Part shown: positions 1-9,165 of the stretch, one piece after another
How positions within the stretch are numbered: position 1 is the stretch's first letter
Layout of the letters: each line of letters opens with the position of its first letter
The notes under the pieces: model-generated
Seen by the model: only the letters and a program-made list of their open reading frames with translations
The model's database searches: none
Told to the model about the DNA's origin: nothing
Origin: Cordylochernes scorpioides
Lineage: Eukaryota; Arthropoda; Arachnida; Pseudoscorpiones; Chernetidae
DNA: 64,000 nucleotides
Direction of reading: 5' to 3'
NCBI GenBank assembly: GCA_030710605.1
Contig: CP092874.1
Coordinates: 43,644,965 to 43,708,964, forward strand
Made by a program: the position numbers and the translations under genes

Positions 1-650
1 ATCTTCATGCGGATTTGGGAAAAGAGTGTCTACAGTTGTTTCGGCTTCGCGTCCATGAATCAGTTTAAAAGGGGTAAAACCTGTCGTATCTTGTTTTGCC
101 GTGTTGTAGGCGAACGTGACGTAGGGCAGGATTACGTCCCAGTCCTTCTGTTCAACACTTACATACATAGCGATCATGTTGGCTAAGGTTTTGTTTAACC
201 TCTCCGTCAGTTCATTCGTCTGGGGATGATACGCTGTCGTGAACCGATGTATCGACGAGCATTGATTGGTGAGTTCCGCAATCAACTTGGATTGGAATAC
301 TCGTCCTCGGTCCGTGATGATTTCTCTGGGGGCTCCGTGCTTGAGAACAACATCTTCCATTAAGAACTTGGCTGCTTCTTTTGCTTCCCCTATGGGTAAG
401 GCTTTAGTAACGGCAAATCGAGTAAGATAGTCAGTACAGACTATGATCCATTTATTACCAGTATCAGACTTGGGAAATCTTCCAAGGAGGTCCATTCCAA
501 CTCTCTGAAAAGGGGAGGTTGCAGGAGGTATGGCCTTAAGTAGTCCGGGTGGCTTTTGAGTTGATTGTTTCTTTCTTTGGCACTCTTTACAATGAGCGAC
601 ATACTTCCGTATGTTCCGGAGAAGTCCTGGCCAGAAATATTTGTTTTTGA
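1..650 (-). CDS. Ty3/gypsy integrase region (partial, runs off the window)
   Basis: Reverse-strand translation shows a retroviral-type integrase that would insert the element cDNA into host DNA. The HHCC zinc region ends near 590-650 (a KCAHCKECQRKK-like stretch). The catalytic core follows toward the left edge: first Asp in GMDLLGRF near 480-495, second Asp in EIITDRG near 315-335, and the Glu in a TERLNKTL-like stretch near 200. It lies directly downstream of the RT/RNase H region in the order gag-PR-RT-RH-IN, which is the Ty3/gypsy order and not copia. The C-terminus and the 3' LTR fall outside the window. The open frame is interrupted, so this is a decayed copy. Confidence 0.8.
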
Positions 651-655
651 CTCTC

Positions 656-2300
656 TCATATGTCTTCGAAAATCCAAGATGACCTGCTGTGGGAGCGTCG
701 TGTAAACTTTTCAGTAGTTCTAAGCGTAAGTGCTTGGGAAACTAAAAGGTGTTGGCTTCCCAGGGGGTCGAAATTCTTCTTGTATAAGGTTCCTTTTAAC
801 ATTTCATATCCTTTCGATTCGGCACCAAATCTTTCTGTTTCCTCTATCAATTTACAAATTTTAGGGTCTTTTCTTTGTTCAGCCTCGAAGCACGTCAGAG
901 CAGTTATTGAGGGTATATCATCATCCTCATCATTGTATGCTTCTTCCGATTCAAGTTGGAGAGGATTTCGAGAAAGACAGTCGGCATCTTGGTGTTTGCG
1001 TCCACTTTTATAAACAACCATTACATTGTATTCTTGGAGTTTTAAACCCCATCTTGCTAGTCTTCCTGTCGGGTCCTTCAGATTAGATAACCAGCAAAGA
1101 GCGTGGTGGTCAGTGACGATGACAAACTCACGACCAAAAAGCTACGGTCGAAATTTGTTGATGGCCCATATTGCGGCCAAGCATTCTCTTTCCGTTGTTG
1201 AGTAATTCTTCTCCGCCTTAGATAAAGTTCTTGAAGCATAACCAACTGGCCGCTCTTTCCCATCGTTGATCTGTACGAGGACAGCTCCAATTCCATAACC
1301 GCTGGCGTCAGTATGAAGCTCGGTTGGCAGTTGTTCTTCGAAATAGGCAAGAACAGGTTCAGACATCAATGTTTTTTTCAAGGAATCAAAAGCATCCTGT
1401 TGGTCAGAGTTCCACGTGAATTTATTATCTTTTTTGAGGACTTCGTGTAAAGGAGCAGATAACTCAGCAAAATTTTCGATAAATCTACGATAATAGGAAC
1501 ATAGGCCAATGAAGCTTCTCACATCTGTTATAGATTTTGGGGTCGGAAACTTGGCGATAGCTTCAATCTTTTCTGGATCGGGATAAATACCTTTACTATC
1601 GACGAGGTGTCCAAACACTCTGATTCGTTTGGTTCCGAAAAGGCACTTTTTTGGGTTGAGGCGTAGCTCGGCTTTGTCGAGACATTGTAGTATGATTTCA
1701 AGCCTGTGTAAATGTCCGTTGAACGATTTGGAATACACCACAATGTCGTCTAAATAACAGAGGGCCATCGTCAATTTCAGGCCTTTCAATATCTTGTCCA
1801 TCATGCGCTCGAATGTTGCAGGGGCATTGCACAGGCCAAAGGGCATAACTAGGAATTCGTAGAGTCCGTCAGGGGTAATAAAGGCAGTTTTTTCTCTATC
1901 TGCTTCGTCGACTTCTATTTGCCAATATCCTGAACGAAGGTCCATTGATGAATAAAATTTGGCTCCTTTCAGGGAGTCAAGTGTATCTTCGATTCGGGGT
2001 AGTGGGTAAACGTCTTTTTTATTAACTTTGTTTAGTCGTCTGTAATCCACACAGAAACGCCAGTTACCATCCTTCTTCTTCACTAAAATAACCGGCGATG
2101 ACCATGTACTTTCTGAATGACGTATAATCCCGGCGTCTAGCATTTTGTCCACTTCCGTTTGGATTGCTTGGCGTTCTGTAGGGGAGACTCGATATGGTCT
2201 ATGCTTAATAGGCTGATGGTTTCCAGTTACAATTTTATGTTTGGTTACTGAAGTTTGCTTTACAGGTTCATTAATTTTATCAAATATTTTATCATTTCGT
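656..2300 (-). pseudogene. Ty3/gypsy reverse transcriptase-RNase H
   Basis: The reverse-strand frame reads through a complete RT palm and RNase H. RT motifs include WSSPVILVKKKDGNWR (near 2060-2100), LPRIEDTLD, the MPFGL segment and the catalytic YLDDIVVYS near 1740-1770. RNase H begins with LHTDASGYGIGAVL near 1300 and a TTEREC segment. A single in-frame TAG at 1142-1144 stops the frame inside RNase H, and the same frame continues beyond it toward the integrase linker, which ends with a DADCLSRNP-like motif near 960-990. The premature stop means this copy is probably non-autonomous. Order and motif spelling place it in Ty3/gypsy (Metaviridae-like); the clade is not determined. Confidence 0.88.
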
Positions 2301-2351
2301 TTAAAATTGATAAGATTTGAGACTGCTGCTCTTCTGATAAATCATCACTAA

Positions 2352-3110
2352 TTAAATTTTGTAAAATTTTGAAGTATCTTTTATCAGCATGACTGGCATG
2401 ATTCGCATTTTCACCTCCTTATTGAATTCAGAGCTTTCTGAAATAGCCGTCAAGTTATTTTCTTCAACCCTTTGAAATTTTCCCAGGCACATTCCCTTAG
2501 GGACAATTTGAGCTGTGGTGCTAGAATTTACGATCCAAAGTTTTCCTTTATTATGGGAAAGCCTGAATAATGCACAGGGAAGTGTTAACCCTTTTCCTAT
2601 TAATACCTTTTTCGAAGGTTCAAAAAGTACCTTATTTTGCCCATTAAGCTCTTCACTCATAACATTTATTAGTTTGGTAGATTCGGCTGGGATTACGACG
2701 CTTCTGCTAGCCACAACCTTTCCCATGGAAGCTGGTGAATTTAGTACATCTTTGGCCTCTTCCAATCTGATTTCGGCGCGTCCACAATCAATCACAGCAT
2801 TTGATGCCTCTAGGTAATCCCATCCGAGGATAATACTTGGGTTACTATTAGGGAGGACGATAAACTCAAGCGGCTGTTCCAATCCATTGATGCTCAAGCT
2901 GATTGTGCACCGGCCGATCGATGTAACATTCTTGCCATCAGCAACTTTCAGAGTCATTCCGCTATCCTTGAACATGGTATTTTTCAATCGTCGTCTTAAT
3001 CCATCAGAGATAACTGAAAAATAGGAACCTGAATCGACCAGAGCAGAAAATGCAATGTCATCAATGATGATTTCGACATAATTTTGTTGTAATTTAGCGG
3101 CTGTCGACGA
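2352..3110 (-). CDS. Ty3/gypsy aspartic protease region
   Basis: The reverse strand encodes a retropepsin-like domain that would process the Gag-Pol polyprotein. The catalytic triad is visible as ALVDSGSYFS near 3020-3050. The family's ILGWDYL segment (usually ILGxD) lies about 60 residues downstream near 2815-2835. The region sits between gag (upstream, 3160-4315) and RT (downstream, from about 2300). No ATG is needed because gypsy proteases are made as part of a polyprotein. The C-terminal linker toward RT runs to a stop near 2352. There is no recognisable chromodomain or other addition. Confidence 0.75.
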   Translation of the reverse strand, partial: SSTAAKLQQNYVEIIIDDIAFSALVDSGSYFSVISDGLRRRLKNTMFKDSGMTLKVADGKNVTSIGRCTISLSINGLEQPLEFIVLPNSNPSIILGWDYLEASNAVIDCGRAEIRLEEAKDVLNSPASMGKVVASRSVVIPAESTKLINVMSEELNGQNKVLFEPSKKVLIGKGLTLPCALFRLSHNKGKLWIVNSSTTAQIVPKGMCLGKFQRVEENNLTAISESSEFNKEVKMRIMPVMLIKDTSKFYKI

Positions 3111-3159
3111 TGGAGAGTTTTCACACCCGCGGCTTCCCCCTCGAAAGAAGGCGCGACGC

Positions 3160-4315
3160 TTAGTTTTTTTCTAGATTGTAGCGGCGTGGGGATTGGCTTG
3201 TATGGCGGCCTGGGGAAATGGACTGGCGTCTTGGGGATCTTCCTCTATTTGGATACGGCGATTGTCTGCGGTAGATTTGGCTTCTTATAGCTTGGTGGTT
3301 ACCCATTTGAGGTTCTTGGGTGCTTGGTGCATGTCCTTCGGGCCTCTGCGTCCATTGTCGTCGTTCTCTACAATATCGCTTAACATTGCCTGGGTGGCCG
3401 CAATTAAAACATATTGGGATGTTGTCATGCGTCCTCCATTCATCCGTTCTTCGTTGTGGTGGCTTCTGGTTATATATGGGTGTTTGGGTAGGGTACTGAC
3501 GTCGTGGAACCTGGTTGAATGTACGTGTTTGGTTGGGATACGACTGTCTTGGCGGAGGCCTTTGAATAGGCTTCGAAATTGCAGCTACGTTTTTTTCAAT
3601 CTCTTCTCGGATAATTTCTTTCAGAGAAGATGATTCAGGGGTAGTTGACTCCGGATTTAGTGCGCGATGAACTTCTTCACGCACGATGCGTCGGATTAAG
3701 TCTTCCATTGATTCAGAGTCTGCTGAATCGATGGCGGCAACATTCGGTAGTCTGTCGAATACTACACGTTTATTTACACGTTTTTTATTTGAAGCCTCGA
3801 TTTTCGGCACCATTTGATGAACTCATCGATAGTTGCGATGTCTAAAATGATTATTGACTGATATATCTCCTCCGATATTCCTTTCGTCAAGTGTGCGACT
3901 ATTTCATTTTCCATCTTAGCCGGATTCACTTCTCTGCACAGATGGAGAACATCTTGAATGTAGGAATCACTGGTCTCCTCCTTCCCCTGAGCTCGAGTTT
4001 TGAGGTTCTCTGCGAGCTGTTCTTTTTGGGTGACATGATGTCCGAAATTCTGAGAAAACATTTTCAAAAAAATATCCCATGAATTAATTTTCTCTTCAAC
4101 ATTTTCGTACCATCTGTGCGCTGTTCCTTGGAGGAAAAAATAAACATTTGCGAGGCACATTGAATCATCCCAGCAGTTGTAGCGAGCGACGCGATGGAAT
4201 TCTTTCAACCATTTTTTTCTGGATTCTGGTTGCGTTCTCCAGTAAAAATAGAAGGGTTTCTAAAAGGTTGAAAGTGATACTCACTTATTTTTGTCTGTGT
4301 CTCTTGCTTGACCAT
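3160..4315 (-). pseudogene. Ty3/gypsy gag with altered zinc knuckle, frameshifted
   Basis: This is the capsid/nucleocapsid protein of the gypsy element. I place the start at the ATG at 4313-4315, because the homologous start in the gag-only element at 8339 aligns with it. The frame shifts at a homopolymer A run (T on the plus strand) near 4207-4215 and then continues to 3160. The capsid part runs about 4200-3830. An Arg/Pro/Gln-rich tail follows, with one knuckle CFNCGHPGNVKRYC near 3385-3430. The position normally occupied by His in CX2CX4HX4C is Asn here, so zinc binding is doubtful. The last ~60 residues are Arg/Ser-rich. The protein is closely similar in layout to the gag of the 7.1-8.3 kb element. 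Confidence 0.82.
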
Positions 4316-4406
4316 AGCGATGTTTTCTTCAGGTTCTAGTCCTTGTAGTCTTCGGCTTCTTCTAACGGCTTGGGCGTCGAGGGAATATTCCTGCTTCTCC
4401 ACCAGT

Positions 4407-4880
4407 TGTCACGGTAGTGATAACGAGTATAACAAAAGTTTAAGTAAAAATAATTTATTTATAAAATGCAAACTATTTCTAAAAATTTATTTACAAGTAA
4501 TATGGTAAGGGGTGATGACTATGTAAATATTAATGCTGATATACCACAGAATATTTAAAATAATTATTCAGTGACAATATGATCATAATTATTATTTTCT
4601 GGGTTCGCGTTAAAACTATGGCGTGACTCCTTCCAGAGCTACTAATGGCAAAGTTCCATCGAGCCAAGATAATTATTGTGGAAATCTTTGAGAATTCCTC
4701 CTGTATGATACTCACTTTTAAGGTGAATACACACAGTGTGTGTCTACATGTCCAATGTCGTTGTCCACTCGGCCTGCAGTACTAAATGGAGTAAATTTCA
4801 TTTGTCCAAGCTGCTGTATTGTAGATGACTGGTGTTGGTTCACTAAATTGTAATTCCATCACCTTTCATAACGCCAAACA
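4407..4880 (-). repeat. 5' LTR of the Ty3/gypsy element (right boundary uncertain)
   Basis: The gypsy internal region ends at a leader whose complement reads ACTGGTGGAGA, identical to the leader next to the LTR of the gag-only element. Immediately right of it is TGTCACGG, a normal LTR terminus seen from the plus strand. Because the partner LTR lies outside the window, the right end cannot be fixed. It must stop before the foldback repeat that begins near 4925. The end given is a guess based on a CCAAACA terminus near 4880. Confidence 0.5.
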
Positions 4881-4924
4881 GTCTTTATTTCTATAGTTAG
4901 ATTAATATAAAGTAATAATGCGCA

Positions 4925-5250
4925 ATCTGCATATAGGAAACGAAAGCGTATAAGCACGAATGTTTCTTTTACACATAAAACAAACTTCTACTGTCTTTAC
5001 TGCGATGAATAAAAATATTGTAAGGACTTGGCTCATCAGTAGTGAACCCTTCCAGCGGTTTCGCTAAATTAATTTTTATTGGCGAAATTAAATTGGCAAA
5101 ACCGCTGAGAGGGTTCAACACTAATGAGCCAAGCCCTTCCAATAGTTTTTTTTAACGCAGTAAGGACAATGGAAGTTTATTTTCTGTGTAAAATAAACAT
5201 TCGTCCTCTTTAATTATTTCATTTCCTATATGTATTTTGACCCCTGCTCC
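4925..5250. repeat. Foldback (palindromic) MITE-like repeat, full copy
   Basis: Two long imperfect inverted arms face each other around a short spacer near 5085-5092. The left arm contains TTACTGCGATGAA (near 5000) and GGCTCATCAG (near 5030-5040). Their complements recur in the right arm near 5112-5160, and the match extends out to the CATATAGGAAA / TTTCCTATATG pair at the two ends. There is no coding capacity. Partial copies of the same arm occur at about 27955-28075 and 29225-29290, so it is a dispersed family. The superfamily is not assigned because no clean target duplication is visible. Confidence 0.7.
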
Positions 5251-5720
5251 TATATACATATTCACTGTTAGTTATTCCTTTATTTATATATATATTTTTT
5301 TTTATTTGGCACATCAGACGCGATATCCCAGCTTGGAATACTTGCGCCTAAATACATTTTAGTAGCGTATATACAATTTAATAACAAGACTAAAAACAAA
5401 ATTAAAACTGAAAAGTTGTTTTTCTCAAACAGAAAAGAAAATCTAAAATGAATTTACAAAATTATTGAATTTTACATAGGTGTCTTTGAAATTTACAATA
5501 TGTAAATTACATAGGTGTATTTTAACCCTACTCCTATGTACATATTCACTATGAGTTATTCCTTTGGCTCATTAAAGGACAAAGGTCCGATAGCTCACCC
5601 TGAGGTAATAAAAGAATCTCCCTGCGAGAGGTTTTGAGATTTCTTAAAATAATATCAAAATGCAACTATCGAAGCCATTTTTTGTGGAGCATAGAAGGCA
5701 AGAGGAAACTTCTCCCCTGC
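5251..5720. other. Non-coding AT-rich spacer with a short direct repeat
   Basis: No coding signal. A ~54-bp segment containing CTCCTATATACATATTCACT near 5245-5283 recurs as a close copy near 5530-5570. Between the copies is an unidentified ~230-bp insert beginning TTTATTTGGCACATCAGACG near 5305, which could be a transposon 3' end. The right part leads into the splice acceptor region of the TIL exon. Confidence 0.4.
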
Positions 5721-5759
5721 TACTAACGACGAGGATTGTGCTGACAAGGAACTGTGCAG

Positions 5760-5927
5760 AATGCTCGGCTACAGAGCAGGCCAACCACTGCGGCTTCAGG
5801 TGCGACCAGACCTGCGGCGGTCCTAGGATAGCCTGTTTGCCTCCACCCTACTGCCTCAACTACACCGTGTGTGCCTGTCTACCAGGGCATTGTAGAGCCA
5901 GGAGAACTGGCCTCTGTGTGCCTGAAA
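5760..5927 (+). CDS. TIL-domain serine protease inhibitor exon (gene A)
   Basis: One 168-nt exon (56 codons, phase 1 at both ends) encodes a complete TIL domain. This family of small secreted inhibitors blocks serine proteases through an exposed loop. All ten cysteines are present, spaced C-x8-C-x3-C-x3-C-x6-C-x5-C-x5-C-x-C-x4-C-x7-C, ending in CVPE. The acceptor is GTGCAG at 5754-5759, with a consensus-like branch point TACTAAC at 5721-5727. The donor is A|GTGAGA at 5927/5928. The loop between cysteines 5 and 6 has five residues (LPPPY), longer than the usual three, so the P1 residue is ambiguous. The signal-peptide exon found downstream at 27778 cannot belong to the same normal transcript, so this exon is assigned to an upstream gene starting before the window. 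Its last exon was not found. Confidence 0.8.
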
Positions 5928-6663
5928 GTGAGACCCTGCACCTCTCTACTTAGCACTTGAGAACAGGCCAAACATCTTAATGCAGCCCTCATTAATGAGG
6001 TACAGGCTGTACCTTAAAAGAATCACTAAACATCCCAAGCTTTATATGTTCTTATCACTCATTAGTCCAAACATCATTTTATTTTTATTGTTGTTTTCAT
6101 TTAAATTTTAGCATGGTACATCCCCGTGCGCTTAATAACGGGCAAAAAATTCCCTGCTATTATGTCACGGAAATGGGCTATGATAGATATCTCTAAAATA
6201 TACTTATAGACAGAACTTAAGGAAGTCTTTTATGACGCCGTTAAGTCTGTTTTTCTTAAGAATAAAGAGGCAATTTTGTTCACACTTGGTTATCTCGTGT
6301 GTCTTCAATAAAATTCAATGTGTATCAAATAGCTTTTAATCCCGATATACATGCTAAAAGGTGCAACTTCCTTGTTCCAAAATCACTTTTTTTTTCACCA
6401 AAAGGTGCAACTTCCTTAGGTTTTGTCCATTAGTGTATATTTAATATATTTCTCTAGTTAGGATTTTGTTTATTGTGAAAACTACGTTTTATTTGTGATG
6501 ATATAAACCTTTTATCCTTTGTTTGTTGCAGAAGAATAAAATATCGCACACAGAAGATACATCAGGGATTATTCTTTATTAAATCTATTTTACGTATTGG
6601 CTGTATTAATAAAGTGTATTTAACGCGTCTGTGGTATTATTTACAATTTTATTCTAAATATAT
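5928..6663. other. Intron or intergenic spacer with Tc1-like terminal fragment
   Basis: No exon recognised. Near 6396-6440 a stretch whose complement reads TACACTAATGGACAAAACC then AAGGAAGTTGCACC resembles a Tc1-type terminal inverted repeat. The AAAAGGTGCAACTTCC core is repeated at 6357-6375 and 6401-6418. No transposase accompanies it. A related inverted fragment (ATGTATATCGGGA) is present near 27490, just upstream of the TIL gene promoter. Confidence 0.35.
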
Positions 6664-6913
6664 TGTGGCGTAGAAATCAAGCCTTGAAATATCCTAAGAT
6701 GTAAAAGTATTTATTGATGACGTCACAGCGACGAGTCGACAATTATTAACAGGTCAGCCAAAACTATCTACAGCTAGAGAATCTTAAGCAAGCAAGCAAA
6801 GAAATATTTTAAAGATGATTTCACAAATACAGATTAATATATATTTTTTAATCTGTTGAATATATTTTCATTGAATAATATTAAATTAAATAATAAAATA
6901 TTTCTTCGTCACA
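6664..6913 (-). repeat. 3' LTR of the gag-only element
   Basis: A 250-bp repeat matching 8416-8665 apart from about two substitutions near its right end. TG...CA termini. On the element's strand this is the downstream LTR, because gag reads leftward toward it. The adjoining purine-rich tract (complement of 6914-6926) supports this polarity. Confidence 0.9.
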
Positions 6914-6926
6914 TAGCCTCCTCCTA
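6914..6926 (-). promoter_or_regulatory. Polypurine tract of the gag-only element
   Basis: The complement reads TAGGAGGAGGCTA immediately inside the 3' LTR, the expected place for the plus-strand DNA synthesis primer. Confidence 0.6.
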
Positions 6927-7120
6927 TAGAGAGCATCGACCCGATGCTCAGCAGACTTACGTCGTCAGTCTTAAGAACTAGTACTATAGCCAGGGATATT
7001 TTCAGGTGACTGCGGTGGATGTCTTCTTTCAGTTGAGATATATTCTTCATGAGGGCTTGGTAGGTCTATGTTTACGGCAATGTAGTTTTTTATTTCCACT
7101 GTGGTCGGCAAGGGAGGATT

Positions 7121-8339
7121 TTATAAATTTGCGGCCTTACCTCCCAAAATAGGACGCATCTTCTTGTTTTCCTGACGGCAACGGCGAGGCGACTGGCTGG
7201 GTCTTCTATCAGGAGACGAATATTGTCCTTTTCGGCCAGTGTAAGGAGAGGGGCTTCGGTAGCGGCGTCTATTTTCTCTTGGCAGGTCGTCGTTGGGCTC
7301 TTGGCTGCTCCGAGAATTGTAGAATGTTCTAGGTTCTAGCCTATCTCTCTGCTTGTAATTCCAAGTTTGTTCTCCTTCATATTCTCTCCTCCTGTCACGG
7401 CAGTAGCGCACGACGTGGCCAGGGCGTCCGCAGTGGAAACAGATTGGCTTACCTTCCGTGGTTTGCCATTCGTTTGTGTCACATCTTCTTCCTTGCTTTC
7501 GGTAATGAGGTTCAGGATGCGGTCGTATCGTTTGGGCCTCGTATCTAGTATTTGGTTCCGGCCTGGTTGCTTGAGGAGGACTTATTGTAGGTTTTGATCT
7601 AGGTGCCAAGGTCTTTACAATCTCTTCCCTCACTAAATCTTCAATGACAGCGATTTTAGGCTCCTCATGAGGAGAGTCCAATACTTGCTTTATCTCTTCA
7701 CGAACAATTTTTCGGATCAGCGATGACAGATCTTCTTCGTAATCCTGGTCACAGAGAGAGGCTACATTTGGTAGGCGCTCGTACTTGGTTGGGGTAACTC
7801 GCCTACAACGGAGCGTTTCAACACGGCGACATTCTGTAATGAATTGCTCGGTGCTCTGTACATCCCTCGGTAGGAGTGCTTGATAAAGCTCCTCAGCAAT
7901 CCCCTTCATGAGGTGGGAGATTTTATCTTCCTCGCTCATTTGAAGATCAGCCTTTTTGCACAAGCACAGGACATCCTGGATGTAAAATTCGGTACTTTCG
8001 CCTTTTAATTGTGCCCGCGTTTTAAGTTTCTTCTCCGCTTGCAATTTTGAATTTTCTTTTTTTCCGAACACATTCTCTAATTGAGATGTGAATTCCTTCC
8101 AAGTCTGGATGCTTTCTTCGTTGTTCTCAAACCATTTGAGAGCAGTTCCAGACAGATAAAAATAAACTTTAGTAAGACAAAGGGTTTCGTCCCAATAGTT
8201 GTACCTTGCCACACGTGCATACCCTTTTAAACCATTTTTGGAGATCTTCACCATCCTCCCCGGAGAAAATGGAAGGGTTCCTTGGCAGATGTTGAACAAC
8301 GTAGTTGCTTACGTGAGTATCTTCCTTCTTTACATTCAT
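7121..8339 (-). CDS. Gag protein of the gag-only LTR element (one frameshift)
   Basis: A capsid/nucleocapsid protein of about 400 residues. The first in-frame ATG is at 8337-8339, aligning with the start of the gypsy gag; the frame is also open upstream into the LTR. A one-base shift near 8215-8235 joins the first ~35 residues to the main frame, which runs to 7121. The capsid core includes ARVARYNYWDE and a KVYFYLSGTALKWFE stretch, as in retrotransposon Gag. A single knuckle CFHCGRPGHVVRYC near 7395-7440 keeps the full CX2CX4HX4C pattern. The C-terminus is Arg/Pro/Ser-rich and basic, suited to RNA binding. Unlike the gypsy copy, its knuckle is intact. Confidence 0.85.
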
Positions 8340-8402
8340 AGAAGTTTCTTCTGGTTCAACAGAATCAATTTTTCTTTTATTTCTTAATGGGTATCGGTCC
8401 AG

Positions 8403-8415
8403 TCTCTCCACCAGT
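8403..8415 (-). promoter_or_regulatory. Putative primer binding site of the gag-only element
   Basis: The complement reads ACTGGTGGAGAGA directly after the 5' LTR. The gypsy element has ACTGGTGGAGAAG in the same place at 4395-4406. The TGG start is what a tRNA 3' CCA would pair with. I could not match it to a specific tRNA. Confidence 0.5.
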
Positions 8416-8665
8416 TGTGGCGTAGAAATCAAGCCTTGAAATATCCTAAGATGTAAAAGTATTTATTGATGACGTCACAGCGACGAGTCGACAATTATTA
8501 ACAGGTCAGCCAAAACTATCTACAGCTAGAGAATCTTAAGCAAGCAAGCAAAGAAATATTTTAAAGATGATTTCACAAATACAGATTAATATATATTTTT
8601 TAATCTGTTGAATATATTTTTATTGAATAATATTAAATTGAATAATAAAATATTTCTTCGTCACA
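8416..8665 (-). repeat. 5' LTR of the gag-only element
   Basis: 250-bp partner of 6664-6913. On the element strand it precedes gag and should carry the promoter. It is followed on the plus strand by the ATAT target duplication at 8666-8669. Confidence 0.9.
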
Positions 8666-8677
8666 ATATTACTGTAA

Positions 8678-9165
8678 TCTATCTATATATATAAAAATGA
8701 ATGTATGTGTGTGTGTCCTTTATGCCTGACCAAACCACTCATTGGAACGCCATGAAACTTTGGGAAGTTATTTAGTATACTACTGGGAAGGTTTCTAGCA
8801 AATAAAATTTTTGAAATAACTTTTCGCCAAAAAATAATCAAGATAAATATTCAAATTTATCTGTTATAATTCAACAATCTGCTCTAAATATTATCATGAT
8901 GATACGATGATTTTGTAATGTAGAAAATTAGAAAAGACAAAATTCAGGATGACACGGCAATTTATTTGAGACAAGATTAATGATACAATTCCAAGGCAAG
9001 ATACTATTCCTTTAACTTCCAATTACCGAGGGAACCAATTAATATTGATTTTATTCAACTTATCGAGTATTTTTCAAGGGACCGGGAAAAAATGTTCACT
9101 TTATCGAGAGATTCGTTAGACAAACCTTTACTCGGGTAAAATCCGAAGCCGGGTACATCCGCTAG
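8678..9165 (+). mobile_element. Non-autonomous Helitron, complete
   Basis: A 488-bp element starting TC (8678-8679) right after an A and ending CTAG (9162-9165) right before a T. This is the Helitron A^T insertion signature, with no target duplication. The start TCTATCTATATATATAAAA leads into a short GT-rich stretch. The 3' end has a degenerate CCGAAGCCGGGT hairpin about 10 nt before CTAG. An internal motif GAAACTTTGGGAAGTT near 8752 recurs at about 9668, 30567 and 31190 and, inverted, near 63345. There is no coding capacity. A closely related copy in reverse orientation lies at 62724-63782. Confidence 0.85.

Larger units (their letters stand above)
6664..8665 (-). mobile_element. Gag-only LTR retrotransposon, complete with both LTRs
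   Basis: A 2002-bp element bounded by two 250-bp direct repeats (6664-6913 and 8416-8665) that start TGTGGCG and end GTCACA. Direct comparison shows about two differences between the LTRs. The 4-bp sequence ATAT flanks both sides (6660-6663 and 8666-8669) as a target duplication. The interior encodes only a Gag-type protein on the minus strand; no protease, RT or integrase is present. It must therefore use enzymes from an autonomous relative. The gypsy element at the window start is a plausible relative, because its gag and leader are similar. Confidence 0.9.

Noticed and set aside
660..1013. Plus-strand 117-codon open frame
   Set aside because: It is the mirror of the gypsy RNase H/integrase linker on the minus strand and has no domain of its own.
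3193..3633. Plus-strand 146-codon open frame, Trp/Leu-rich
   Set aside because: Antisense shadow of the Arg/Pro-rich gag tail.
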